In this document: in pieces, positions 1 through 9,022 of the stretch
How the letters are laid out: each line of letters opens with the position of its first letter
Position numbering within the stretch: position 1 is the first letter of the stretch
Source of the DNA: Sulfolobus sp. S-194
Lineage (GTDB): Archaea; Thermoproteota; Thermoprotei_A; Sulfolobales; Sulfolobaceae
Reading direction: 5' to 3'
Length of the DNA: 64,000 bases
NCBI RefSeq assembly: GCF_012222305.1
Contig: NZ_CP035730.1
Span: 1,240,001 to 1,304,000, forward strand
Translations under genes and position numbers: made by a program
The notes under the pieces: model-generated
The model's input: the letters and a program-made list of their open reading frames with translations, nothing else
Databases searched by the model: none
What the model was told of the DNA's origin: nothing

Positions 1-2
1 GA

Positions 3-116
3 ATAGCGCTATCAAAAGATAAAGGATTAAAACATGGGGATGTAGTAGAAATAAGTATATCTAAACTAGGAACACTTATTACCCCAGTTTTGAGGAGAGA
101 TAATATCAAAAGCTAA
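3..116 (+). CDS. C-terminal end of a fumarylacetoacetate hydrolase (FAH) family protein (partial)
   Basis: An open frame enters from the left edge and ends at TAA 114-116, giving 37 residues. The segment LKHGDVVEISI...LGTL resembles the conserved FAH-fold C-terminus (typically L..GDVVE.EI.GIGTL). Members hydrolyse or decarboxylate 2,4-diketo or acylpyruvate compounds. The next two genes, an SDR and an enolase-superfamily dehydratase, fit a non-phosphorylative sugar-acid pathway in which an FAH enzyme cleaves a 2,4-diketo-3-deoxy acid. The active site lies outside the window, so the assignment rests on the tail and the context. Confidence 0.7.
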   Translation: MALSKDKGLKHGDVVEISISKLGTLITPVLRRDNIKS

Positions 117-467
117 TTTTTAACTCTTCGTATTTAATATATGATTTAATATATGCACAAATACTATCTGAGACATATCTAACATACAAATTAAATTAAA
201 GCTTCATAAAGGTTTTTCTTAATAATCTTAAAATTATAAGCTAGATTGCTAATTAGAAACTGTTATCAATAAGACAATTATATAAGTATTTTTAACGAAT
301 AGAATAAGAATTAAGTTACTAATAATTCTAGTACTATAGAAGATCAATCATTGAAATCATATTTAAAATTAAAGATCTATAAGAACATTGATATGATTTA
401 AGCAGATTATACTTGCATCCATATAAGTTAATAATAGTTGAAATTTAAAATTATAAATAATAAAATC

Positions 468-1232
468 TTATCTATTTTTAGGACTACTAATTGGTATTAG
501 GGTCGTTAAACCTCCATCAATAGTTATACATGTTCCGTTTATAAAAGATGCTAGGTCTGAAGATAGAAAAGCTACTAAATATCCTATCTCTTCTGGGTTA
601 CCAACTCTTTGCATAGGATACATTGCTCCCCACTCCTTAATTTTATCTTCTATATGTTCTTTTCCTACTTCTTGTTCTGCAGCCCATTCTAATAATGGAG
701 TTCTAATGGATCCTGGACAAACAGCTACTGCTCTAATAACAGGTGCGTAATCTACTGCTATGCTTCTAGTTAAACCTAGTACTGCATGTTTACTAGTCCC
801 ATATGCTGCCACTCTTTTCTGAACAGCAAGTGATTGAACAGAGGCTATATTAATTATTACTCCTTTACCCTGCTTTAACATATGAGGTATAGTATATTTT
901 GACATTAAGAAAACACCTTTAACATTGATATTCATTATCCTATCCCATTCATATTCATCAACCTCATGTACTGCACCATAACTCTCAATTCCAGCATTAT
1001 TAACTAAAATATCTATCTTACCATATTTAGATATTACATAATTTATTCCATTAATTACCTGATCCTTTTTAGATACATCTACTTTAAAGAAATCTATGTC
1101 GTAAGTTGGTTCTTTTATGTCAAAACCTATTACATTAACACCCTCTTGCTTTAATATATTTACTATTCCCTTACCTATACCTTGAGAACTTCCAGTAACT
1201 ATTGCTACTTTATTCCTTAAACCTAAATCCAT
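468..1232 (-). CDS. short-chain dehydrogenase/reductase (SDR)
   Basis: Classical SDR of about 254 residues. It has the N-terminal cofactor loop TGSSQGIG, the NNAG motif, a YxxxK catalytic pair in AAYGTSK, and a PGSIRT loop after the active site. An upstream in-frame ATG at 1256 would add eight hydrophobic residues; I chose the ATG at 1232 because MDLGLRNKVAIVTG is the normal SDR beginning. A likely role is oxidation of a 2-keto-3-deoxy sugar acid, inferred only from the FAH and dehydratase neighbours. Other sugar or alcohol substrates are possible. Confidence 0.85.
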   Translation of the reverse strand: MDLGLRNKVAIVTGSSQGIGKGIVNILKQEGVNVIGFDIKEPTYDIDFFKVDVSKKDQVINGINYVISKYGKIDILVNNAGIESYGAVHEVDEYEWDRIMNINVKGVFLMSKYTIPHMLKQGKGVIINIASVQSLAVQKRVAAYGTSKHAVLGLTRSIAVDYAPVIRAVAVCPGSIRTPLLEWAAEQEVGKEHIEDKIKEWGAMYPMQRVGNPEEIGYLVAFLSSDLASFINGTCITIDGGLTTLIPISSPKNR

Positions 1233-1504
1233 AATATAAATAATGAAAAATAACATTAAAAAACTAAATTATAACCAATAGTAATTATCTACATTTTCAT
1301 TTATTATCAGTCGATCTTTGAGCAAATATATATTGAATAAATGAACGTAGAAATATTATAGTTTTTGGTATATAAATTTTATATTATATCGTAAATTGTA
1401 TATAATAATATCAACTTAATGCTTTCTCTATATAAGAATTAACTAACTGATGAACATGTAAATAAATATCGACATTATGGAGTATGCAGATGGTGATATG
1501 CATA

Positions 1505-1532
1505 GCGTACACAAGTAGTTTGTGATGTACGC
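1505..1532. repeat. inverted repeat (hairpin)
   Basis: GCGTACACAA pairs with TTGTG...TACGC around a 5-base loop, leaving a 3-base bulge. It is G+C-rich compared with its surroundings and lies just outside the MITE at 1561. It may be a remnant of an older inserted element; its function is unknown. Confidence 0.5.
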
Positions 1533-1560
1533 AATTTTATTAAAGATTTTGAGTATGTCG

Positions 1561-1687
1561 ATAATGTCCTCATTTGTATATAATTTCATTAATTGAGGCT
1601 GATCTCTATGTAGAGAAGATACTAAGATAAAGTTATTGTATACCCTATTTTAATATAGAAATATAAATAGCATATTGAAGACACTAT
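1561..1687 (+). mobile_element. MITE copy A (127 bp)
   Basis: A 127-bp non-coding element with imperfect terminal inverted repeats: left ATAATGTCCTCATTTG, right end ...TTGAAGACACTAT. The internal stretch (GAGAAGATACTAAGATAAAGTTATTGTATACC...TATTTTAATATAG, quoted in parts) recurs at 19702-19825, 20737-20862 (inverted) and 44108-44233. No open frame is present. The termini match IS1-type remnants at 47522 and 50500, so the element is probably an internal-deletion derivative mobilised by that transposase. Confidence 0.85.
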
Positions 1688-1840
1688 GTACACATTCAAC
1701 GCTAAGAAGAAAATCTATTAGAATATATAAAATATAACCTTATTAGATTTAGAAAAAGAAAAATTTGTAATATAATGAGAATATATTATTAACCCATTTA
1801 ATGATCAATGAAAATAAAAAAATACTTCTTCAATTATCTT

Positions 1841-2962
1841 TTAGCTTTTACACTTATACTCTTCTAATACACCCTCTCTTAACGTAAATCCTAATCCAGG
1901 CCTATCTGGAGTAACTAAATGGCCATTATCTATTTCAATTTGCTCCTTGAATATCTTATCTCTAAGGTCGTTATGTCTTAAGTGCATCTCAATCCATTCA
2001 GTTCCTAATGCACTTGCAACATGAAGATTTGCTATGAGTGATATACCACCAGCTGAATAATGTGGAATTAGCGGATATCCCATTATCTTTGCCATATTGC
2101 CTATCTTCACCATTTCAGATATTCCACCAGTCCACATTACATCAGTTTGTACAATATCTACTGCCCTCTTCCTCATTATCTCATAAAATTCCCATCTAGT
2201 GTAAGCAGTTTCGTAACCCGCTATTGGAACTTCTAAAGATTTTGCTAAATCTGCACTTTGATCTAATAGATCTGTCTGTATGGGTTCTTCAAAAAACCAT
2301 ATGTTTAACTTCTCAAGTTCTCTTCCCATTTTTAATGCTTGTTCAAAAGTATACACATTATTGGCATCTACAGCTATTCTTATATCGTCTCCTACAACTT
2401 CTCTAACAACTTTAAGTCTTTCCAAATCCTCATTCATAGTCTTTCCACCAATCTTGATCTTAACACCTTTGAAACCCATTTTAACGTAGTATGCCACTTC
2501 ATCTTTAAGTCTTTCCAAATCCTTTTTCTCTGCATAATATCCTCCAGTAATATAAGCCGTGATCTTTTTCTTCGAGGCCCCTAACAATTTATATATTGGT
2601 TTATTTGTCTTCTTTCCCATTATATCCCAAAGTGCTATATCAATACCACTAATAGCCGCAATCACTATTCCTCTTCTCCCGAACCTTAAGGTAGCTTTAT
2701 ACATTTTATCCCATAGGTGCTCAATGAGTTCCTCATCTTCTTTAAGAAGAAGTGGTTTTAGAACTTTATCTATGGTGACTCTAACTGCATCAGAACAGCC
2801 ATAGGCTAGTGATTCACCATAGCCTACGTACCCGTCAGAAGTCTCTATCTCCGTAACCACTATTTCCATAGGGTGTTCAGCCAGAGCTCTAATAGCTAAA
2901 GCATCCCTTTCATCATTTATCCCTTCGTAGCACAACTTATAGGTTCTAATATCTTTTATCAT
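1841..2962 (-). CDS. enolase-superfamily (mandelate racemase/muconate lactonizing) enzyme, probable sugar-acid dehydratase
   Basis: 373 residues, the normal family length. Visible active-site features of the mandelate-racemase subgroup are K168-x-K170 (KIK), metal ligands D199 (in DAN), E225 (in EEP) and E251 (in YET), D274 (in QTD) and the general base H301 (in PHYSAGG). These residues abstract the alpha proton of an acid substrate. Together with the SDR and FAH genes to the left, the most likely role is dehydration of an aldonate such as fuconate, rhamnonate or arabinonate; the substrate is inferred. A TATA-like TTTTATAAGT lies about 35 bases before the start (near 2985-2994). Confidence 0.85.
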   Translation of the reverse strand: MIKDIRTYKLCYEGINDERDALAIRALAEHPMEIVVTEIETSDGYVGYGESLAYGCSDAVRVTIDKVLKPLLLKEDEELIEHLWDKMYKATLRFGRRGIVIAAISGIDIALWDIMGKKTNKPIYKLLGASKKKITAYITGGYYAEKKDLERLKDEVAYYVKMGFKGVKIKIGGKTMNEDLERLKVVREVVGDDIRIAVDANNVYTFEQALKMGRELEKLNIWFFEEPIQTDLLDQSADLAKSLEVPIAGYETAYTRWEFYEIMRKRAVDIVQTDVMWTGGISEMVKIGNMAKIMGYPLIPHYSAGGISLIANLHVASALGTEWIEMHLRHNDLRDKIFKEQIEIDNGHLVTPDRPGLGFTLREGVLEEYKCKS

Positions 2963-3121
2963 TGCTTACTTATTAACATTTGTTACTTATAAAAAGGAAC
3001 CTTAATAAATTAAGATTCCTTCGTAGAAGTTTATATAATAACTAGTGTATGTATATGTTAGGTAGCTAATATATGTAAATATAAAGGTTTAATAGTTTTT
3101 GGTGTTTTTATTACACCTAAG

Positions 3122-3874
3122 ATGAGCATAGATTTAAACGGAAGAATAGGCATAGTTACTGGAGCTTCTAGCGGAATAGGTATGGCTATAGCATTTAAGT
3201 TAGCTGAGAGAGGTGCAAATCTAATCTTAGGAGATGTAAAAGTTGATGAGCTTAAAAAAGTAGCTGAGAAAATAACAAGAGAGACTAAAGTTAGAGTAAT
3301 TCCCCTCTACGTTAATGTAGCAGATTTTAATTCAACAAAAGAATTCTATGACAAAGGTATATCGGAACTTGGAGCGGATTATGTTGACATTTTAGTGAAT
3401 AACGCCGGAATAAATAGGGACGCATTGTTCATTAAAATGACTTATGAACAGTGGGATGAAGTAATTAAGGTAGATTTATATAGCATGTTCAACATGACTA
3501 AACAAGTTGTTGAGGGTATGATGAGGAGGAATTACGGGAGAATTATAAATATATCATCATTAAGTTGGTTAGGAAACATAGGTCAAGCTAACTATTCAGC
3601 AGCAAAGGCTGGAGTTATAGGTTTTACCAAGACTCTAGCTAGAGAATTAGCTAAATATAATATAACAGTTAACGCGGTTTGCCCAGGATTTATTGATACT
3701 CCAATGACTAGAGCTGTTCCAGAAAAAGTAAGGCAGAAAATTATTGAGAGAATACCCATGGGCAGAATAGGTAAACCAGAAGATGTAGCAAACTTGGTTG
3801 CATTCCTCGCATCAGATGAGGCGTCTTATATTACTGGAGAAGTTATAGGTGTTACTGGAGGGTTAGTTCTATAA
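3122..3874 (+). CDS. SDR, FabG/acetoacetyl-CoA-reductase-like
   Basis: 250-residue SDR with TGASSGIG, NNAGINRDALF (typical of 3-oxoacyl reductases), the catalytic S...YSAAK, and PGFIDTPM. The C-terminus IGVTGGL is that of FabG-like enzymes. Its stop overlaps the start of the thiolase-like gene (TAATG), so the two are translationally coupled. The likely reaction is NAD(P)H-linked interconversion of a 3-oxoacyl and a 3-hydroxyacyl thioester. A short inverted repeat GGTGT-N7-ACACC sits just before the ATG and may influence expression. Confidence 0.85.
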   Translation: MSIDLNGRIGIVTGASSGIGMAIAFKLAERGANLILGDVKVDELKKVAEKITRETKVRVIPLYVNVADFNSTKEFYDKGISELGADYVDILVNNAGINRDALFIKMTYEQWDEVIKVDLYSMFNMTKQVVEGMMRRNYGRIINISSLSWLGNIGQANYSAAKAGVIGFTKTLARELAKYNITVNAVCPGFIDTPMTRAVPEKVRQKIIERIPMGRIGKPEDVANLVAFLASDEASYITGEVIGVTGGLVL

Positions 3875-5034
3875 TGATAGTAGGTTTTGCCAGTAATTTG
3901 TACAAAAAATATGAAGGTTCCACTTTCGAAATCCTTGCAGATACTCTCTTTTCAGCATTAGACGTTGCTGGGTTAAATAAAGACGAAATTGATGGACTTT
4001 TCCTTACCGCATTACCAGGAACTTTTGACAGTTACGCCGCACTTCACTTTCCTACAACTCAGATAGCACAATACCTTGGTATAAAACCCAAATTTACAAC
4101 GGTTTTTGACTACGGCGGTGCGTCGGCTTTAAGCATGATATACCATGCATATAAGACTATTAAGGCTGGAGAAGGAGATACAATAGCTTGTATAGTTGGA
4201 GGAAAGGCATCAGATATAAGAGGTAAAGGAGTTACTGTAGATGCAATAGATAAGGCATACCCTGATGTTTCTCTAACACCTTTTGATAGGCTTTTCAGAG
4301 GACTTAATGACCTAAATCCAGTATCAGATTACGCACTAGTTGCTAATAGGCATATGTATCTCTTCGGTAGTACGGATGAGCAAAGAGCCCTAATAGCGGT
4401 TAGGCAAAGATTTAATGCACAGAATAACGAAAAGGCTATTTATAGAGACCCACTTACAGTTGAACAAGTACTTAAATCCTCCATTGTTGCAGAACCTTTA
4501 AGACTTTTGGAAATAGTATATCCAATAGATGGATTCCACGTATTCATAGTAAGTAAGAGGGCTTCTAAATCCAGTCTTAGACCGATAGAAGTTTTAGCTT
4601 ATGGAGAAGCCCATTGGACTGTAATGCCAGCAGAACTTGATGATATAGTTTATACTCCAGCAGTTCAGAGTGCTAAGGGCATATTTGATCTTAACAAAGT
4701 TGACTCATTTGAACTTTACGATTCCTTCACGATAACAGTAATGTTACAAGTTGAAGATATCGGGTTAATAGAGAAAGGAAAAGGAGGAGAATTCTTTGAA
4801 AAACATGACACAACTTATCTTGGCGATATTCCAATAAATACAGGTGGAGGAAGTCTTAACACAGGTCAACCAGCATATATGAGCGGTGGAGTAATTTTAG
4901 AGGAAGCCTTACTCCAGCTGAATAATATGGCTAAAGGACATCAAGTAAAAGATGCTGACACAGTTTTCCTAAATGGAATAGGCGGTTGGAATAGGGCTCA
5001 TTCTGTTAGTTTAGTCTTAGGTGAAGCCAAATGA
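3874..5034 (+). CDS. thiolase-like protein paired with DUF35; canonical catalytic residues missing
   Basis: 386 residues with a thiolase-superfamily layout. The N-terminal half has the segment FDYGGASALSMIYHA where thiolases carry the nucleophilic Cys (usually ACASG). The C-terminal half has NTGGGSLNTGQPAYMSGG where the family has G-H-P, and NGIGG where the second active Cys normally sits. Both Cys and the His therefore appear to be replaced. The gene overlaps the DUF35 gene by 4 bases. Thiolase-like/DUF35 pairs include ordinary acetyltransferases and the Ltp2-type retro-aldolases that lack the Cys; the missing residues favour a non-thiolase reaction here, which is inference. Confidence 0.75.
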   Translation: MIVGFASNLYKKYEGSTFEILADTLFSALDVAGLNKDEIDGLFLTALPGTFDSYAALHFPTTQIAQYLGIKPKFTTVFDYGGASALSMIYHAYKTIKAGEGDTIACIVGGKASDIRGKGVTVDAIDKAYPDVSLTPFDRLFRGLNDLNPVSDYALVANRHMYLFGSTDEQRALIAVRQRFNAQNNEKAIYRDPLTVEQVLKSSIVAEPLRLLEIVYPIDGFHVFIVSKRASKSSLRPIEVLAYGEAHWTVMPAELDDIVYTPAVQSAKGIFDLNKVDSFELYDSFTITVMLQVEDIGLIEKGKGGEFFEKHDTTYLGDIPINTGGGSLNTGQPAYMSGGVILEEALLQLNNMAKGHQVKDADTVFLNGIGGWNRAHSVSLVLGEAK

Positions 5035-5384
5035 ATCTTGATGAGATTTACGCAAAATACGATAAGATTATAAGAGAGGACTCTTCATTACCATATATAA
5101 AGTGTAATAATTGTAACAGTACGTTCTTTTACCCTAGGCATTTTTGTCCCAAATGTGGGTCAAACAACATTGAAGTTATGAGGAGTTCTGGAATAGGTAA
5201 AGTTTTCTCGTGGACTAAGATATATAGGAAAGGTGATAAGTGGATTTACGGAATTGTTGAGCTTGAAGAAGGATTTAAAGTATACTGTAATTTTACTGAG
5301 GACATAAAGATAGGAGATAAAGTTAAAGTGAAAGTCGTTCCTAAGGATGATAGGTATTATAGTATAATAGCTAGTAAAATATGA
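5031..5384 (+). CDS. DUF35 OB-fold / zinc-ribbon protein
   Basis: 117 residues. An N-terminal zinc ribbon has CNNC and CPKC pairs (near residues 25-45), followed by an OB-fold (GKVFSWTKIY... to the end). This is the standard DUF35 layout. Such proteins bind thiolase-fold partners and present acyl-CoA substrates, so it is very likely a subunit of a complex with the preceding protein. It is the last gene of the SDR-thiolase-DUF35 operon; the next gene is on the other strand. Confidence 0.85.
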   Translation: MNLDEIYAKYDKIIREDSSLPYIKCNNCNSTFFYPRHFCPKCGSNNIEVMRSSGIGKVFSWTKIYRKGDKWIYGIVELEEGFKVYCNFTEDIKIGDKVKVKVVPKDDRYYSIIASKI

Positions 5385-5411
5385 TTGAGTTGCAAAAAGA
5401 AATAGAAAAAC

Positions 5412-6344
5412 TTAATCATTTAAAGCATTTATTAATATTTTAGTAAATTTTTCATAATCTATCTCATATACGATTTCAGCATTTGGCTTATTATTACCCA
5501 TAACATGCCCTGGATCAGCATAATCAATAATAACAGCACCCCTACTTAGTCCTTCATTAGTCTCAATATCTACATATTCCATATTCGCTTTTTTTATTAT
5601 TGACCTATCTATAGCTATAGCAGTAGTTATAACGTCTGGATGCGGATTTCCTCTCATCCTTTGTTTCTTCATAGAGAATTCCCTATAGTGAGAGTATATT
5701 TTTACATAGAAATTTGATAGCTTAGTTTTCATTTTATTTATATAATTCCAAGTACTCTCGTCTATTGCGTTCATTACAGCCACTTCCCAAGGAACCATGG
5801 TTATGTTAAAGCCCGCATGTAAAACTATCTTAGCAGCATCTGGGTCTACCCAAAAGTTATATTCGGCAATAGGTGTAATATTTCCTCTACCATATATAGT
5901 ACCGCCCATTATATAAACGTGTTTTATATTCTCAACTATTTTAGGGTATTTTAAATATGCTAATGCCAAATTAGTTAATGGAGAAATTGCTAAAAATTCC
6001 AATTTGCCGGCATATCTTTGTGATAATTCAATTATAGCATCTACAGCATGTTTATCGCTTGCCCTTAACCTTTGAGGCTTCACAATCTCATTTCCTACTC
6101 CTCCCTTTCCATGAACATCTTCTACGGTTTTAAAAGACTTAACTAAGGGCCTTCTCGATCCCAGATATACTGGTATATCAACCCCTAAAAATTCCAGAGC
6201 CCATAACATTGTATCTACTTGCTGATCAAAGTTTACATTTCCCTCAACTATCGTTATCCCTGCTACGTCTTTTTTATTCTTTAGCAAGAGTATTAAACTC
6301 ATTATATCATCTTCTGCAGTGTCACAATCTATAATAAAAACCAA
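5412..6344 (-). CDS. nucleoside hydrolase (IunH family)
   Basis: 310 residues, the family length. The calcium-binding N-terminal motif reads [10 protein letters not shown] (D6, D8, D12, D13) against the usual DTDPGxDD. The family block YIMGG...[17 protein letters not shown] is complete, and a C-terminal NxE-type segment follows. It hydrolyses the N-glycosidic bond of ribonucleosides. It is the third gene of an operon with BtpA-like and NCS1 permease genes (gaps of 2 and 1 bases), which supports nucleoside or base salvage. Purine or pyrimidine preference cannot be read from the sequence. Confidence 0.9.
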   Translation of the reverse strand: MVFIIDCDTAEDDIMSLILLLKNKKDVAGITIVEGNVNFDQQVDTMLWALEFLGVDIPVYLGSRRPLVKSFKTVEDVHGKGGVGNEIVKPQRLRASDKHAVDAIIELSQRYAGKLEFLAISPLTNLALAYLKYPKIVENIKHVYIMGGTIYGRGNITPIAEYNFWVDPDAAKIVLHAGFNITMVPWEVAVMNAIDESTWNYINKMKTKLSNFYVKIYSHYREFSMKKQRMRGNPHPDVITTAIAIDRSIIKKANMEYVDIETNEGLSRGAVIIDYADPGHVMGNNKPNAEIVYEIDYEKFTKILINALND

Positions 6345-6346
6345 AT

Positions 6347-7129
6347 TTATCTCACCATTTCTCTACATTCCTTAACTAATTTTTCATAACTTTCCTTTAA
6401 ACTCCTACCTCCAATTTCTCTGTTTACTTTAAAATCTGCCTCTCCTACTATGAGACCATCGGCTATCTTACAGTAATCCCTAAAGTTAGATAGTGATATA
6501 CCGCTACCTATTAGGACCGGTTTATCCTTTACCGCTTCTTTAACTATTTTTACTTTCTCTATATCTGGTGGTATGGGACTCCTTATTCCAGACACAATAA
6601 CAGCATCTGCACCACCCCTTTCCGCTAGGTCTTGTGCAGCTACCTCTATGGGTACACTATATATCGGGACGGCATGTTTGACATGAACATCTGCATATAT
6701 CCTTACGTTAGCGTTTAAGTATCTTCTAAGTCTTAGGATCTCATATCCCTTTCCTTCTATTATTCCTTGATCAGTTGCATATACACCGTTTAATATATTG
6801 CATCTAATGAATTCTGCTCCAGTTACATATGCAACCGAAAGTGCTTGTGAACACGCGTTCCTTAGTATGTTAACTCCAACTTTAAGAGAGGAGGATTTTA
6901 CAACTTCTCTAACCAATAGAGTCATTACTGAAACAGTAACAGGAGGAACTTCATCCTTATAAAACGGATAATCTCCTAAATTCTCCACTATCGCAGCTTC
7001 TACCCCTGCCTCTTCTAGTACTCTGGCCTCGGACCTCACATATTCTAAAAGTTCCTCTAAACTCATTTTTGAATTGGGAGAACCAGGTAATGGCGGTAAA
7101 TGGATCATTCCTATTATCAGTGGCTTCAT
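6347..7129 (-). CDS. BtpA/SgcQ family TIM-barrel protein
   Basis: 260 residues beginning [18 protein letters not shown], the hallmark of the BtpA family, followed by alternating beta/alpha segments and a C-terminal phosphate-loop-like GSGIS / [10 protein letters not shown]. The family is named for a cyanobacterial photosystem I factor but is widespread in non-phototrophs. Its position between a nucleoside hydrolase and a nucleobase permease suggests a role in base or ribose metabolism. The reaction is unknown. Confidence 0.8.
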   Translation of the reverse strand: MKPLIIGMIHLPPLPGSPNSKMSLEELLEYVRSEARVLEEAGVEAAIVENLGDYPFYKDEVPPVTVSVMTLLVREVVKSSSLKVGVNILRNACSQALSVAYVTGAEFIRCNILNGVYATDQGIIEGKGYEILRLRRYLNANVRIYADVHVKHAVPIYSVPIEVAAQDLAERGGADAVIVSGIRSPIPPDIEKVKIVKEAVKDKPVLIGSGISLSNFRDYCKIADGLIVGEADFKVNREIGGRSLKESYEKLVKECREMVR

Positions 7130-7130
7130 C

Positions 7131-8483
7131 TTACTTCACCTTTAAGAGCAGATAGTAGACTATAACGGCTACTATTGATGCAAAAACAGGTTGAGCGAAG
7201 TAATCAAATAATACAAAGTTTACACTAATTACTGATAACAATATTCCTATAACGGTAGCTATAATAGCTTTCAAATTGAAGTTTTCCTTGAAAGACTTAG
7301 GCACTTTATAGAAATCTTCTGCTGGAACTTTATTCCATAGTCTTACGTACCAATCTAATATTACGATAAATGTGTAGGGAAATATTAAGTCAGCTACTAA
7401 TAGTAGGAAGTTCTCTACATGTTGTAGAATCCCAGCTATTGCTAATCCTACTGAAAATATTCCCAAAATTGTGGTAGAAATAGGCTGTGCCCATTTTCTC
7501 TGTTTTTTAAGGAATGGCTGTAATGCAGTAAGCAAATCAGCTGTAGCTGGATACAGATTCATTGCATTAGTATGAATTATAGCCAATGAAGCCCCTAAAG
7601 AAGCTATGAAAGCTACAACTAGCAATAAGGTGGAATGTACGGGAAAATTGATCGCAGCAATATTCCAGTTGTTAGCATAAGCTTGAGATGCATAACCTAC
7701 TATTCCCATTAGTAGAACGGGAATCATAATCCCAACAGCTGGTGCTATAGCGTAAATTATCCTCATAAATCCTTTTGTTTCCTCATAAGGTTTAGCAAAG
7801 CGAGTAGAGGTTGAAATTTTATAAGTCCATGAGAGAATTGAAAACGATAAAATTAGGGTTAATGCGGCACCCCAATTTACAGGCTGATCTCCATTCATTA
7901 ACATTCCCCAATTTACGTGATATGTAGTGACTAAAAGGTAAGTTAGTATGCCGTAACAAATTATAAGTAGGGGGGCTGTGTATCTATAGAACCACTCTAA
8001 CCAATCAAAGCCGTATAGCACCAACACGATCTGTACTATTCCCATAACTATATACCATATTATGGGATTGCTATGCGTTAAGGATGCTAAAATCAGTCCA
8101 CCAGTAGCGTCGTTTAGCCCAAACCATCCCATGTTTACTACGGTGTATAAAAATGATAAAGCGTTAGAAGTCCAGAAGCCGTACGTTTTTCTTGACACAA
8201 CTAATGCGGGCACTGGAAACTGCCTACCCATTTCTGAAAATAATGCTGCCGGTATTAATCCAATGAGCAATGAGAGTAAAACAACGACAATAAAATTACG
8301 TAGACCTATCCCATATAATAAGAGTCCTGCTAACGGAGTAGTGGCTGATGCGCTAGCCATAGCCCAAAAATTAAAAATTTTTAATGCTGATGCCTCTCTT
8401 GCATAATTTGGTATAGGATCAACCCCAATTATTTCAAAACCATATTCGTTTTTTACTTCTCCTTTACTCTTTTCCTTAGCCAT
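7131..8483 (-). CDS. NCS1-family nucleobase/cation symporter (cytosine-purine permease type)
   Basis: 450 residues with about 12 membrane segments. The N-terminal GVDPIPNYAREAS... followed by FNFWAMASASATTPLAG matches NCS1 carriers, whose first helix contains a similar motif. It is the promoter-proximal gene of the salvage operon (8483 to 5412). A TATA-like TTTATAAGG and a GGAGAG ribosome-binding site precede the ATG within about 30 bases. It probably imports nucleobases or nucleosides for the downstream hydrolase. Confidence 0.85.
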   Translation of the reverse strand: MAKEKSKGEVKNEYGFEIIGVDPIPNYAREASALKIFNFWAMASASATTPLAGLLLYGIGLRNFIVVVLLSLLIGLIPAALFSEMGRQFPVPALVVSRKTYGFWTSNALSFLYTVVNMGWFGLNDATGGLILASLTHSNPIIWYIVMGIVQIVLVLYGFDWLEWFYRYTAPLLIICYGILTYLLVTTYHVNWGMLMNGDQPVNWGAALTLILSFSILSWTYKISTSTRFAKPYEETKGFMRIIYAIAPAVGIMIPVLLMGIVGYASQAYANNWNIAAINFPVHSTLLLVVAFIASLGASLAIIHTNAMNLYPATADLLTALQPFLKKQRKWAQPISTTILGIFSVGLAIAGILQHVENFLLLVADLIFPYTFIVILDWYVRLWNKVPAEDFYKVPKSFKENFNLKAIIATVIGILLSVISVNFVLFDYFAQPVFASIVAVIVYYLLLKVK

Positions 8484-9022
8484 TTCATTTAATATTATTT
8501 TTCTCTCCTTATAAATAACTTATTTTACCTTTACAAGTTATACATTAATCAGAAAATAATTTTACATATTTAACTAAATATATAGAACGTTATCTTGTAT
8601 AAACAAAGATAATAATGATATAGAATCATAGAATCCTCTAGACTTAATAAAAATATTAAAGATTTAATTGACACCGATATGAAAAATTTACTTCATAGAT
8701 ACCTATGGCCTCAAGCTCACTATTAACATAACTTCTCGTAGTATATTTTTGTTTTCTTATTAACTTTTGATTCTTAGTAGAAGTTAAGACTTAATCCTCC
8801 TATTTCAAAGTTATGATTAATGATCTCATTTACTACTTTTATCTATTTTGATTAATTTGGAATTAATTTCGCTATAATAAAATTGAAGCTCACGATAAAA
8901 TACTATATTAACTTTACTATTTACATGTAAACTTTAGAAAGGCATGAAACACATTGTGAAAACTTGAATATAAGAAAATGTAAAAGAAAAAATATTAAAT
9001 ATTAAGAGTAATAATAAAAATT
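8484..9022. other. intergenic region between divergent transport genes
   Basis: 539 bases, very A+T-rich. It holds the promoter of the NCS1 operon at the left edge and presumably that of the MFS gene at the right. I see no repeat, RNA or open frame worth calling. Confidence 0.6.

Larger units (their letters stand above)
1233..1840. other. intergenic region holding a MITE and a hairpin
   Basis: About 600 bases without a gene between two minus-strand genes. It contains the MITE at 1561-1687 and the hairpin at 1505-1532. The rest is A+T-rich with no open frame I can support. Confidence 0.7.

Noticed and set aside
2224..2804. Open frames on the strand opposite the enolase-superfamily gene
   Set aside because: They are antisense shadows without family features; the minus-strand gene has all active-site motifs.
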